From a bacterium (lineage in GTDB: Bacteria; CSSED10-310; JAJRTK01), in contig JAJRTK010000190.1 of assembly GCA_024278345.1 (NCBI GenBank), positions 1 to 13,070 on the forward strand: a DNA stretch of 13,070 bases, written 5' to 3'. The translations under genes and the position numbers were made by a program. The notes under the pieces were generated by a model. The model worked only from the letters and a program-made list of their open reading frames with translations, searched no databases and had not been told where the DNA came from. Shown one piece after another: positions 5,515 to 12,846 of this stretch; position 1 is the stretch's first letter; each line of letters begins with the position of its first letter.

Positions 5515-7716
5515 ATGAAGAGCCATCCCGCGAGGAAGTTTCCGAAGAATCCGCTTCGAGACCCCGGCCACTGCTGGAAGAGGGGGCATCGGGCACCCGA
5601 TAAAACCGCGAAGCGTACAAAGATGTGGGTCCAGGAAGCTGGCTCCCTGGCGTGGGTCTGGGAGCGGCGCTCCCAGCGGAGGTTCGGAGGCCGCCTCCGC
5701 CGGGTGCCAGGGCTGGAAGCCCTGGGGCTGGGCCCGAATCCACTGGGTGGCCGTGTCCGAGTGACAGCGAGAGTTGCCGAAGGCACCACTGAGCACCAGC
5801 CCCGTGGATACCAGTGGAAGGGAAGGAGAGGAGCTTGGTTCTTGCCCCTCCTGGTTGCCTTGTTGTCCGCGTGCGGAGGTGGAGGCGGAGAGGATGAGCT
5901 TCCCGCTGGCGTTTTCTCCACCAAGATTACCGATGATCGGCCCTCCGGCGGGAACTGCACGGACCCCACCCAACTCCCCAATCCCACGGCTGACCTCAAC
6001 AACCAGCCTCAAGCGGAAGTTTGGATCGACGTGTCGGAGGATGGCCGTTTGGCGGCGTGCGCCAAGGATTACCGCTACAGCCCCATCGATAACACCCTCT
6101 ACAATAACCGGGTTTGGAATGGGCTCTATCTTTCTGGCGATGAGGGACGGACCTGGCGGAACCTGAACTTCCAGGATTCCAACCCGAACATGGGAATAAC
6201 GGGCATCACGGACGGCGCTTACGGGCTTCCCATGGGAGTCGAGGTGCGCTTGGCTCTGGAGACCGATCCGGTGGTGGCCTTCGACCGGGACGGGAACCTT
6301 TATACTGGTGCTCTGGCCTATTCCCCGACCTTCAAGGATCCAAGCTCCATTGTTGCCTCCCGGGTGGATGGAGCCGGGCTTCCGGTTCCAGGAACGACCC
6401 ATTTCCTGGGCCTCGAAGAGGATATTCAGCTTTTCAACGACAAAAACTGGCTCACCGTGGCCAGGGACGCTCCCGTCGGTGAGACTGTCGTTGTCCACAG
6501 TTGGCGGCTCTTTTCTTTCCTGGAGGACCCGCCTGCCAGGGAGGGCGGGTACATCGCCGTTTCGGCTGACGGCGGAGCATCCTTTGGGGCGCCCATTCGG
6601 CTGCCCATCGAAAAGAAACGCATCGTCAACAATTCCCAGTTCTACCAGCCTATCCTGGGACCGGATCCCGTCACCGGAAGCCGGACGCTCTACGTCATCT
6701 TCCGCACCATCGCCGACTCCGATTTTTCCATGGCGATGCACGTCATAAAGTCCGATATCGGCTCCCTTCCCGCCGGCGATACGGCGGCCCTCCACGGATA
6801 TTTGGCCGATCCGGAGCACTGGACCTGGTTGCCAAGGCGCCTCACGGGAATGACCAGCTATGGATCTGGCGGCTGGCAAGGCAGTTTCCGGTTCAGCTCC
6901 TTCTTCATCCCCACGATTGATAGGCAGAGCGGAAGCCTCTACGTGACAGGTGCCGTCTTTGATGCGGCGAGCCAAGGGTCTCAAGTTGTGGTCAGCCGTT
7001 CCGACGATGGAGGAGAGACTTGGACCACTCCGAAGCCCGTCGATTATCCTGGCTTTGGGCACCAGATGATGCCCGCCGCCGCATTTCACGGCGGAATCCT
7101 CTCCGTGGTGTGGTACGATTCCAGAAATGAAGGAAATTTCCGCCCTTTTGCTCCCATTGGCGGGATTGATGTCTACTACGCCGAAATGGATAGCGAGCTG
7201 AGGTTACGGCGGGTTCTCCGCCTGACTCCCGGGACGCAGGATGCCACCCACCGCGTTTTCACGCGGCCCCAGGGGTTCGATCGCGGCAGAAAAAGGCGCG
7301 GTTTGGATCGCCTCCAGCCCCACGACTTTATGGTCTCCCTTCCCAAGCTGTTGGGGTTGTCCCTGCCTGCGGGAACCCAGTTGATGGATGCTGGCGGCTT
7401 TTTCTTCCCGTTGTCTTCGGGGGCCATGGAGCGCGGCAACGGGCGTTTGGGCGGGCCCGGACAGAGCCTGGAGAGGCGCACGGCGGAGAGACGCGGTCAG
7501 GTCGGTCTCCCCGCGGATCGGTCGGGTTTTCCTGGCGCGGCTTGCGATCCTTATGGGTTTATCGGCGATTATATCGGCCTGGCCGCGGATGGCAAGGCGG
7601 CCTACGCTGCCTGGGCCGACCTCCGGGATCTCGATACCGGCCGCGATGTCTGCTCGGGCCACGACTGCCAGGGTGGCCGGAACCAGAACGTCTATTTCGC
7701 CCGCATCGACAAATAG
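5515..7716 (+). CDS. Lipoprotein with Asp-box (BNR/sialidase-type) beta-propeller
   Basis: 733 residues from ATG 5515, which has AAGGAG 8 nt upstream. The lipoprotein signal WKGRRGAWFLPLLVALLSAC ends in a perfect lipobox LSAC at Cys120, too far in for a normal signal peptide. A GTG at 5761 would put that Cys at residue 38, followed by a GGGGG linker, and may be the true start. The 82 residues in dispute are Arg-rich and partly encoded by a hairpin repeat. The mature part has three Asp boxes typical of sialidase-fold propellers: SGDEGRTW (207-214), SADGGASF (350-357) and SDDGGETW (496-503). The C-terminal part contains YGFIGDYIGLAADG and WADLRDL. Residues about 582-675 form an Arg/Gly/Pro-rich insert between blades. 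Asp-box propellers bind or hydrolyse glycans or mediate protein contacts; no catalytic set is assigned here. First gene of the apparent operon with the kinase (11-nt gap). Envelope location is expected. Confidence 0.8.
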   Translation: MKSHPARKFPKNPLRDPGHCWKRGHRAPDKTAKRTKMWVQEAGSLAWVWERRSQRRFGGRLRRVPGLEALGLGPNPLGGRVRVTARVAEGTTEHQPRGYQWKGRRGAWFLPLLVALLSACGGGGGEDELPAGVFSTKITDDRPSGGNCTDPTQLPNPTADLNNQPQAEVWIDVSEDGRLAACAKDYRYSPIDNTLYNNRVWNGLYLSGDEGRTWRNLNFQDSNPNMGITGITDGAYGLPMGVEVRLALETDPVVAFDRDGNLYTGALAYSPTFKDPSSIVASRVDGAGLPVPGTTHFLGLEEDIQLFNDKNWLTVARDAPVGETVVVHSWRLFSFLEDPPAREGGYIAVSADGGASFGAPIRLPIEKKRIVNNSQFYQPILGPDPVTGSRTLYVIFRTIADSDFSMAMHVIKSDIGSLPAGDTAALHGYLADPEHWTWLPRRLTGMTSYGSGGWQGSFRFSSFFIPTIDRQSGSLYVTGAVFDAASQGSQVVVSRSDDGGETWTTPKPVDYPGFGHQMMPAAAFHGGILSVVWYDSRNEGNFRPFAPIGGIDVYYAEMDSELRLRRVLRLTPGTQDATHRVFTRPQGFDRGRKRRGLDRLQPHDFMVSLPKLLGLSLPAGTQLMDAGGFFFPLSSGAMERGNGRLGGPGQSLERRTAERRGQVGLPADRSGFPGAACDPYGFIGDYIGLAADGKAAYAAWADLRDLDTGRDVCSGHDCQGGRNQNVYFARIDK
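5609..5725 (+). repeat. Hairpin-rich dispersed element, copy A
   Basis: It starts with a 21-bp leader containing AGCGTACAAA and GTGGG, matching copy B at 12661 in 18 of 21 positions. It continues with GCTCCCTGG (also in copy B) and three hairpins: CTGGGAGC-GGC-GCTCCCAG (5658-5676), CGGAGG-CCG-CCTCCG (5685-5699) and CCAGGGCT-GGA-AGCCCTGG (5707-5725). Total length is 117 bp against 120 bp in copy B. It lies inside the open frame upstream of the lipobox, suggesting it was inserted near the 5' end of the lipoprotein gene or forms its leader. Confidence 0.7.
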
Positions 7717-7720
7717 GGGA
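7715..7720 (+). promoter_or_regulatory. Shine-Dalgarno AGGGGA for the kinase GTG start
   Basis: AGGGGA overlaps the lipoprotein stop codon (7714-7716) and is followed by 7 nt and GTG at 7728. This supports a GTG start and coupling of kinase translation to the upstream gene. The open frame extends back to 7542 inside the lipoprotein gene, but that extension is not needed. Confidence 0.6.
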
Positions 7721-7727
7721 ACCCCGG

Positions 7728-10700
7728 GTGCAAGATGTGCCGGACATTTTTTCTCCCGAAGATCGACCTGGAGAGGGATCTTCCGAGGGCGCCGAGGGAG
7801 GTCTCTTGCCTGACTCCCCCTTGCCCGACCTTGTGGAGCCGGCGTCCAGGGAGCCCAGGCTTGTGACAAAGGGACGGCTTTTGGCGGCGACGGTCAAAAT
7901 CCGTCGTGAGAGCCGCAATTCCAGCGTCGCCGGAGAAGAGGACGCCACGGAGCTGGATGAGTCAGCTTCACCGGAGGAGATGCCGTGGGTAGCTCAGACG
8001 AACGAAGAGACTGCCTCAGAGCTGACGGAGTTTTTGCCTGCCGGTTGGGACGAACCGATTCCGGCCTTCGCGAAGAACGAGATCGTCGCCGGGCGATACC
8101 GCGTGGAGAAGTTTCTGGCTCGGGGCGGCATGGGCGAAGTCTATCGGGTAGAAGACCTTTCACTGGGCGGAAGCGTCGCCCTCAAGATGATTCGGCCAGA
8201 CCGAGCCGCCAAGGCCCGAATCGAGGAGCGGTTCAAAAGAGAGATCCAGCTTGCTCGCCGAGTTGTCAGCCCCTATGTTTGCAGAATCTTCGATTTGGGC
8301 GTGCATGCGCCCGGACTTCCTGAATCCGGGGCGAGCCTCAGCCGCGTGCTCTTTTTGACCATGGAGCTTCTTGAAGGCGAGACGCTAGCTCAAAGGTTGA
8401 AGCGGGCCGGACCTTGGCCGGTTGCCGAGGCTCTTCCCATCATCCGCCAAATGGCCATGGCCCTGGATGCTGCTCACCGCGAAGGAATCGTGCATCGGGA
8501 CTTCAAGGCCGCCAACGTGATGCTCGTTCCCGGGCCGGAAGGTGAGCGCGCCGTCGTCACCGATTTTGGGCTGGCCTGTGTCATCGGGCAAGATTCGGAC
8601 GAACATGGCCAGGGCCTCACGGTCACCGGGCAGCTTGTGGGCACGCCAGCCTACATGGCGCCCGAGCAGGTGCGTGGTGGGGAAATCGGCCTGGCAGCGG
8701 ATATTTATGCTCTTGGAGTCGTGGCCTACGAGATGGTGACGGGATCGCGGCCTTTTGCCGGCGGGGGGGCCATCATGAGCGCCGTCCAGCGCCTGGTTGC
8801 GAAACCGTGTCCTCCGCGATCGGTCCGACCGGAGCTTCCCGCCCGTTGGGATCGGGTGCTTCTGCGCTGTTTGGAGCGGGAACCCGAGGGCCGTTTCCGA
8901 TCCGCCCTGGAAGTTATCGATGCCCTGGAAGGAAAAATTGTCAAGTGGAGCCCGAAACGTCGGCGCCGGTGGAGGCGACTGGCTGCCGCTCTCATGGCCA
9001 CGGTGGTCGTGGGGACCGGGAGCTTCCGGATTCTGCAATCTGGGTTCTTGCTGGAGTTGTACGATTGGTCTCGCGCTGACCGGAGCATTCTTGTGGCAAA
9101 GGTGCCACGCCAGTCGTTTGCGGTTTTGAGATTCCAGAATCTGTCGAGCCGGGAGACCGACGGCTGGCTTTCGACGGCTCTTGGGGAAACATTGGGAGCC
9201 GAACTGGACAGCGCCAGGGGTTACCGGAGGATTTCTGGGGAAAGGGTGGCTCGAACCTGGCGTGAGCTGCGCCTGCCACTGGGCGCGAGCCTCAGCCTGG
9301 AGCAGATGAGGAGGCTTGGAAGTAACCTTGATGCCGATCTGGTCCTAGACGGGTTTTTCGTTGTCGTTGGAAACCCTCGGGCTCCCGAGAGCGACGAGGA
9401 GGAGCCTGTCCGGCAGATTCGATTGGATGCCCGGTTGGTGGATATCAAGACCGGGAACACCGTGGCCTCGGTGAATCGCGCTGGATCCGAGAGCGACCTG
9501 TTCCAGTTGGTGGTGAGTGCCGGTTCAGACTTCCGTCAGAGGCTTGGAGTCAACCGAGCCGTGGAGGCTGTCCAGGGCGGAGCGCGAGCGGCGATGCCCC
9601 TGGATCTGGCGGCGGTCCGTCTCTACGCACAGGGGCTCCAGAGGCTGAGGCGTTTGGAGCCGCAAGAAGCCGTGGTGCTACTGGAGCGGGCGGCCGAAAT
9701 AGAGCCGGGCTTTCCTCTCATCCACTCCGCTCAGGCTGAGGCTTGGCGTCAGCTCGGGTTTTCAGAGCGTGAAACGGAAGCGGCGAAAAAGGCCTTTGAG
9801 TTGGCAAAGGATCTTCCCCGTGAGGAAGAGCTCCGGATCGAAGGACGTTATCGTCGAGCCTCCGGCGAGCTGGTGGAGGCCGCGGAAGTTTATCGCACCC
9901 TGTTCGGCTTCTTTCCCGATGAACTTGAATATGGCGTGAGCCTCGGTGAGATACAGCTTGACCAGGGCGCCGTGGAAGAGGCCGAGGCAACCCTGAAGGC
10001 GTTGCTGCGTTTGCCGGCTCCCGCCAGGGAAGATCCCGCCATCGACCTTCTGGAGGCCTCCATCGGGGAAGCCAGGGGCGATTTCAGAATGGCCCGCCGA
10101 GCGGCCGTTCGGGCGGCGGGCCGGGCGGAAGCGAAAGGAGCCGCGCTCCTGGTTGCCCGGGCCAAAATCGTGGAGGCTTGGGCCCAAGCCTTTTTGAATA
10201 ACCCAGAACGGGCTCTGGATGCCCTGGAAAGTGCTGAAAAAATCTCCCGGTCGTTGGAGGATCGTTCCGGAGTTGCCACGGCTTGGAATGCGGCGTCGGT
10301 CATCCTCTCCATGCGCGGCCGGCACGGCCTGGCTGCCTCCAAATCGAAGGAAGCGGCAAAGATATTCCTTGAGATCGGCAACCAGGCCAACGCTATCGAA
10401 TGTCTGGAGAACGCCGCCTTCGATCTCCTGCAAATGGGGAATATCCACGCTGCCGCGGCAGTCATCCAACGATTGGAGAACTTCCAGTTAGAGCCCAACG
10501 ACCAGAGGAATCGAGCCCACATCCAATACCTTCGGGCCTGGCTCGAAACAGAGCGGGGCCGGCCTCGCAAGGCCTTGGCTCTCCTGGCGGAGGTCGAAGA
10601 AGTTTGGATGAAGACCGGAGACAAGCGAAAGCTCGCGGCGCTGCGGCGGAGAATGGGAGATGCCTGGTTGATCCAAGGGAATCTTGCCCTGGCTCGCTCT

Positions 10701-11294
10701 TTTTACGAGGAAGCGCTACAGATTGCCAAGGATCTGAAACTCGATTGGTATATTGCTCAGCACAAGCAGGTGCTCGCGGTTCTTCGCTTTGAAGAAAACC
10801 AATTTGAGAGTTCCCAAGCTCTTGCCGAGACGACTCTGGAACCCTTCCGCAAAGTGGGTGCCGCGGAGCGCGAAGCCGCCATGGCCGCCGTGGCGGCCAG
10901 GTGTAGGCTCCGCCGTGGGGATCCTGCCGGTGCGAGGGACTTGCTTCAGCGTGCCCTTGCGCTTCTGCACCAGATCGACAATGCTTTCGCCGCCGTTGCG
11001 ATCTCCATCGCTGCAGTGGAGATCGAGGGAGCGACACCGGAGAACCTTCAACGCCTCCAAGATACCATTGAAGCAGCCAAGGAGCTTGGAGCGGCTCGGG
11101 CCCTATTCCGGGGCCGCGTCGCCCTGGAATTTGCCAGAGTCGCCCAACCAGGGGAAGGATCTCTTGCGCTCCGCCTGGAGCAGGTGGCCCAAGAAGCCAG
11201 GAAGAGCGGATTCGAGGGCATCGCCAGAAAGGCGGCGGAAATGGCTGGCAACAATGGGCTTCAGACTCTTATGGGATCGCCGGAGGAAATGTGA
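7728..11294 (+). CDS. Membrane Ser/Thr protein kinase (PknB-type) with FlgO/TolB-like and TPR regions
   Basis: 1188 residues from GTG 7728. Residues 1-120 are an acidic, Pro/Ser-rich, probably disordered lead. The kinase domain spans about 121-402: Gly-rich loop LARGGMGEVY (130-139), VALK Lys153, alpha-C Glu172, catalytic loop HRDFKAAN with Asp258, Lys260 and Asn263, DFG 279-281, and APE 311-313. All key catalytic residues are present, so activity is expected. It is an RD-type kinase, and its activation loop has several Thr/Ser residues. A KRRRRWRR stretch precedes a single membrane segment (418-435), placing the kinase in the cytoplasm. Residues about 458-608 (SFAVLRFQNLSSRETDGWLS start) resemble the FlgO/TolB-N-like domain common in bacterial kinases. 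From about 628 to the end are helical TPR-like repeats (for example LYAQGLQRLRRLEPQEAVVL), presumably a sensor or scaffold outside the membrane. It follows the lipoprotein by 11 nt and overlaps hflX. Confidence 0.92.
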   Translation: MQDVPDIFSPEDRPGEGSSEGAEGGLLPDSPLPDLVEPASREPRLVTKGRLLAATVKIRRESRNSSVAGEEDATELDESASPEEMPWVAQTNEETASELTEFLPAGWDEPIPAFAKNEIVAGRYRVEKFLARGGMGEVYRVEDLSLGGSVALKMIRPDRAAKARIEERFKREIQLARRVVSPYVCRIFDLGVHAPGLPESGASLSRVLFLTMELLEGETLAQRLKRAGPWPVAEALPIIRQMAMALDAAHREGIVHRDFKAANVMLVPGPEGERAVVTDFGLACVIGQDSDEHGQGLTVTGQLVGTPAYMAPEQVRGGEIGLAADIYALGVVAYEMVTGSRPFAGGGAIMSAVQRLVAKPCPPRSVRPELPARWDRVLLRCLEREPEGRFRSALEVIDALEGKIVKWSPKRRRRWRRLAAALMATVVVGTGSFRILQSGFLLELYDWSRADRSILVAKVPRQSFAVLRFQNLSSRETDGWLSTALGETLGAELDSARGYRRISGERVARTWRELRLPLGASLSLEQMRRLGSNLDADLVLDGFFVVVGNPRAPESDEEEPVRQIRLDARLVDIKTGNTVASVNRAGSESDLFQLVVSAGSDFRQRLGVNRAVEAVQGGARAAMPLDLAAVRLYAQGLQRLRRLEPQEAVVLLERAAEIEPGFPLIHSAQAEAWRQLGFSERETEAAKKAFELAKDLPREEELRIEGRYRRASGELVEAAEVYRTLFGFFPDELEYGVSLGEIQLDQGAVEEAEATLKALLRLPAPAREDPAIDLLEASIGEARGDFRMARRAAVRAAGRAEAKGAALLVARAKIVEAWAQAFLNNPERALDALESAEKISRSLEDRSGVATAWNAASVILSMRGRHGLAASKSKEAAKIFLEIGNQANAIECLENAAFDLLQMGNIHAAAAVIQRLENFQLEPNDQRNRAHIQYLRAWLETERGRPRKALALLAEVEEVWMKTGDKRKLAALRRRMGDAWLIQGNLALARSFYEEALQIAKDLKLDWYIAQHKQVLAVLRFEENQFESSQALAETTLEPFRKVGAAEREAAMAAVAARCRLRRGDPAGARDLLQRALALLHQIDNAFAAVAISIAAVEIEGATPENLQRLQDTIEAAKELGAARALFRGRVALEFARVAQPGEGSLALRLEQVAQEARKSGFEGIARKAAEMAGNNGLQTLMGSPEEM
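11282..11286 (+). promoter_or_regulatory. Shine-Dalgarno GGAGG for hflX inside the kinase gene
   Basis: GGAGG lies 7 nt before ATG 11294, within the last codons of the kinase. With the TGATG overlap it indicates translational coupling. Another AGGAGG (11344-11349) sits 4 nt before an in-frame ATG at 11354, so a form 20 residues shorter is possible. Confidence 0.65.
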
Positions 11295-12574
11295 TGACCC
11301 TCCCGGCCTTGGAGAGGACTGCCAGAGCCAAACCTTTGCGTTCAGGAGGCAAGATGAGTTCGGGAACCCGTGGCCCGGCGCCGCGAAGAAATCATGAAAA
11401 AGAGCGTGACACGACTGGCCATCAGTGGCTGGAGACCCAGAAGGTGCGGGAGAAGCTCTTCCTTTTCGGGGTCCGACGCGGGAAGCAGAGCTGGGCGGAG
11501 GTCGATGAACATCTGGCTGAGCTAGAGCGTCTGGTAGCCACCGCGGGAGGCGTCGTCGTCGGAAGTATGGTCCAAGAGCTGCGGCAACCGCGGGCAGCGA
11601 CTCTCATCGGGTCCGGAAAGGTGGAGGAATTGCGCCTGGCCCTGGAGGAGGAAGGGGCTGATGCCGTGGTGTTCGATCACGAGTTGGCGCCGGCCCAGCA
11701 AAGGAACTTGACCGACCTGCTGGGAGCCAAGGTACTGGAGAGGGCTCAGGTGATCTTGGACATCTTCGTCCGAGCAGCCAAGACCCGTGAAGCGAAGTTG
11801 CAGGTGGAGCTGGCTCAGATGGAGTATCTGCTGCCCAGATTGGCGGGACTCTGGAAACACCTGGAGCGGCAGCGGGGGGGCATTGGCGTCCGAGGCGGAC
11901 CCGGTGAAGCGCAGATCGAGCTTGATCGCCGCTTGATTCGGGACAAGATCGCAGGCCTCAAGAAGAGACTCCAAAAGGTGGGCGTCCAAAGAAAGACAAG
12001 GAGCAAGCGCCGGCAGCAGTTTTTTCGGGTGGCTCTCGTGGGCTATACCAACGCCGGAAAATCGACTCTTATGAACCGCCTCACCGGCTCTGATGTCTAC
12101 GTGGCGGATCAGCTTTTCGCCACCCTTGATTCGACCGTCAAGGCCCTTTCCAATGTTCCGGGAAAATCCACTCTCCTCATTGACACCGTGGGCTTTATCC
12201 GAAAACTGCCCCACCAACTGGTCGCCTCGTTTCACTCCACCTTGGAGGCTGTTCTTGAAGCGGATTTACTGCTGATTGTCGCCGATTCCGCGTCGGAGGC
12301 CCTCGATGTGCATCTGGATGTCGTCGCCGATGTCCTGGGCCAGATCGGCGCCGGAAGTCTGCCTCGCCGGGTAGTCCTCAACAAGCTCGATGCCATCAAG
12401 GAAGAAGAAAAGAACGGCCTGGCGATGCTCTATTCCGACGCCTTCTTCTGCTCGGCAAAGACCGGCCAGGGGATGGCGGAGCTAAGGAGCTACCTCGAAT
12501 CTGAAAGATGCCGTTGGGGTCAAGAGGTCCGCCGCCAGTGGGAGGCTCCCCCCGCCGTCCCTTCTCCGAGGTAA
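11294..12574 (+). CDS. hflX: GTPase HflX
   Basis: 426 residues, the usual HflX length. The N-terminal HflX domain (about 50-190) carries GSGKVEEL (106-113), the ERAQVILDIFVRAAKTREAK block (149-168) and QVELAQMEYLLPRL (170-183). The signature GGIGVRGGPGEAQIELDRR (195-213) precedes a basic coiled linker (214-242). The G domain follows: G1 GYTNAGKS (250-257), G2 FATLD (275-279), G3 DTVG (297-300), G4 NKLD (363-366), G5 SAKT (387-390). HflX binds the 50S subunit, hydrolyses GTP and splits stalled ribosomes, notably after heat stress or with some antibiotics; that is family knowledge. Start ATG 11294 overlaps the kinase stop as TGATG; ATG 11354 is an alternative, and the first 40 or so residues look poorly conserved. 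Co-transcription with a kinase gene is unusual, as many bacteria have hflX by hfq or alone. Confidence 0.96.
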   Translation: MTLPALERTARAKPLRSGGKMSSGTRGPAPRRNHEKERDTTGHQWLETQKVREKLFLFGVRRGKQSWAEVDEHLAELERLVATAGGVVVGSMVQELRQPRAATLIGSGKVEELRLALEEEGADAVVFDHELAPAQQRNLTDLLGAKVLERAQVILDIFVRAAKTREAKLQVELAQMEYLLPRLAGLWKHLERQRGGIGVRGGPGEAQIELDRRLIRDKIAGLKKRLQKVGVQRKTRSKRRQQFFRVALVGYTNAGKSTLMNRLTGSDVYVADQLFATLDSTVKALSNVPGKSTLLIDTVGFIRKLPHQLVASFHSTLEAVLEADLLLIVADSASEALDVHLDVVADVLGQIGAGSLPRRVVLNKLDAIKEEEKNGLAMLYSDAFFCSAKTGQGMAELRSYLESERCRWGQEVRRQWEAPPAVPSPR

Positions 12575-12660
12575 CGACCGGTATCGACTTAAACACTCAT
12601 TGGGAGAATCGAACCACCCCAAAGAATGCAAGAAAAGACGCGCAGCGTCAAAAAAAAACT

Positions 12661-12780
12661 CGCAGCGTACAAAAACGTGGGCTGGGATCCCGTTGCCCTT
12701 CGTTGCAACGGGAAGATGAGCACGCTCCCTGGTGGGTGCGGGGCGAAGCCCTGCCAGGGGACCGGGGATGGAATCCCCGG
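12661..12780 (+). repeat. Hairpin-rich dispersed element, copy B
   Basis: It has the same leader as copy A (18/21 positions), then TCCCGTTGC-CCTTCGTT-GCAACGGGA (12688-12713, 9-bp stem). A two-part stem follows: CCCTGG/CCAGGG enclosing GGGC-GAA-GCCC (12727-12759). It ends in CCGGGGAT-GGA-ATCCCCGG (12762-12780). The terminal GGA-loop hairpin is the same shape as in copy A, but its stem sequence differs with pairing kept. The copy ends 66 bp before the ATPase start. Confidence 0.7.
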
Positions 12781-12789
12781 ACGACCGGT

Positions 12790-12842
12790 GGCCTCCCGAC
12801 GGCAACCTTGCTACCATGAGGAGTGCCACTTCAAGGGAGGCC
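12790..12842 (+). promoter_or_regulatory. Inverted repeat overlapping the ATPase Shine-Dalgarno
   Basis: GGCCTCCC (12790-12797) is the exact complement of GGGAGGCC (12835-12842). The latter contains the ribosome-binding site AAGGGAGG (12833-12840), 6 nt before ATG 12847. If transcription begins upstream of 12790, an 8-bp stem with a 37-nt loop could hide the site and regulate translation. If transcription starts inside the loop, the pairing is irrelevant. Confidence 0.35.
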
Positions 12843-12846
12843 TTCC

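Larger units (their letters stand above)
12575..12846. other. Repeat-rich intergenic region
   Basis: No gene is seen between hflX and the ATPase. It contains GACGC-GCA-GCGTC (12638-12650) followed by a run of nine A; read on the minus strand the same hairpin is followed by TTTTCTT. The hairpin-rich element copy B (12661-12780) comes next, then an inverted repeat that could mask the ATPase ribosome-binding site. No clear U-run terminator for the hflX operon is visible on the plus strand. A plus-strand open frame through here (12508-12819) encodes only repeat sequence and overlaps hflX. Confidence 0.55.

Noticed and set aside
5479-7089. 536-codon minus-strand open frame opposite the lipoprotein
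   Set aside because: No domains or start signal. The plus strand has Asp boxes and a lipobox in a continuous frame.
12634-12660. Intrinsic terminator for the hflX operon
   Set aside because: The GACGC/GCGTC hairpin is followed by A, not T, on the plus strand. Only the minus strand has a short T-rich stretch after it, and the stem is just 5 bp.
12508-12819. Small plus-strand gene between hflX and the ATPase
   Set aside because: It overlaps the end of hflX and mostly reads through repeat element B; its protein has no recognisable features.
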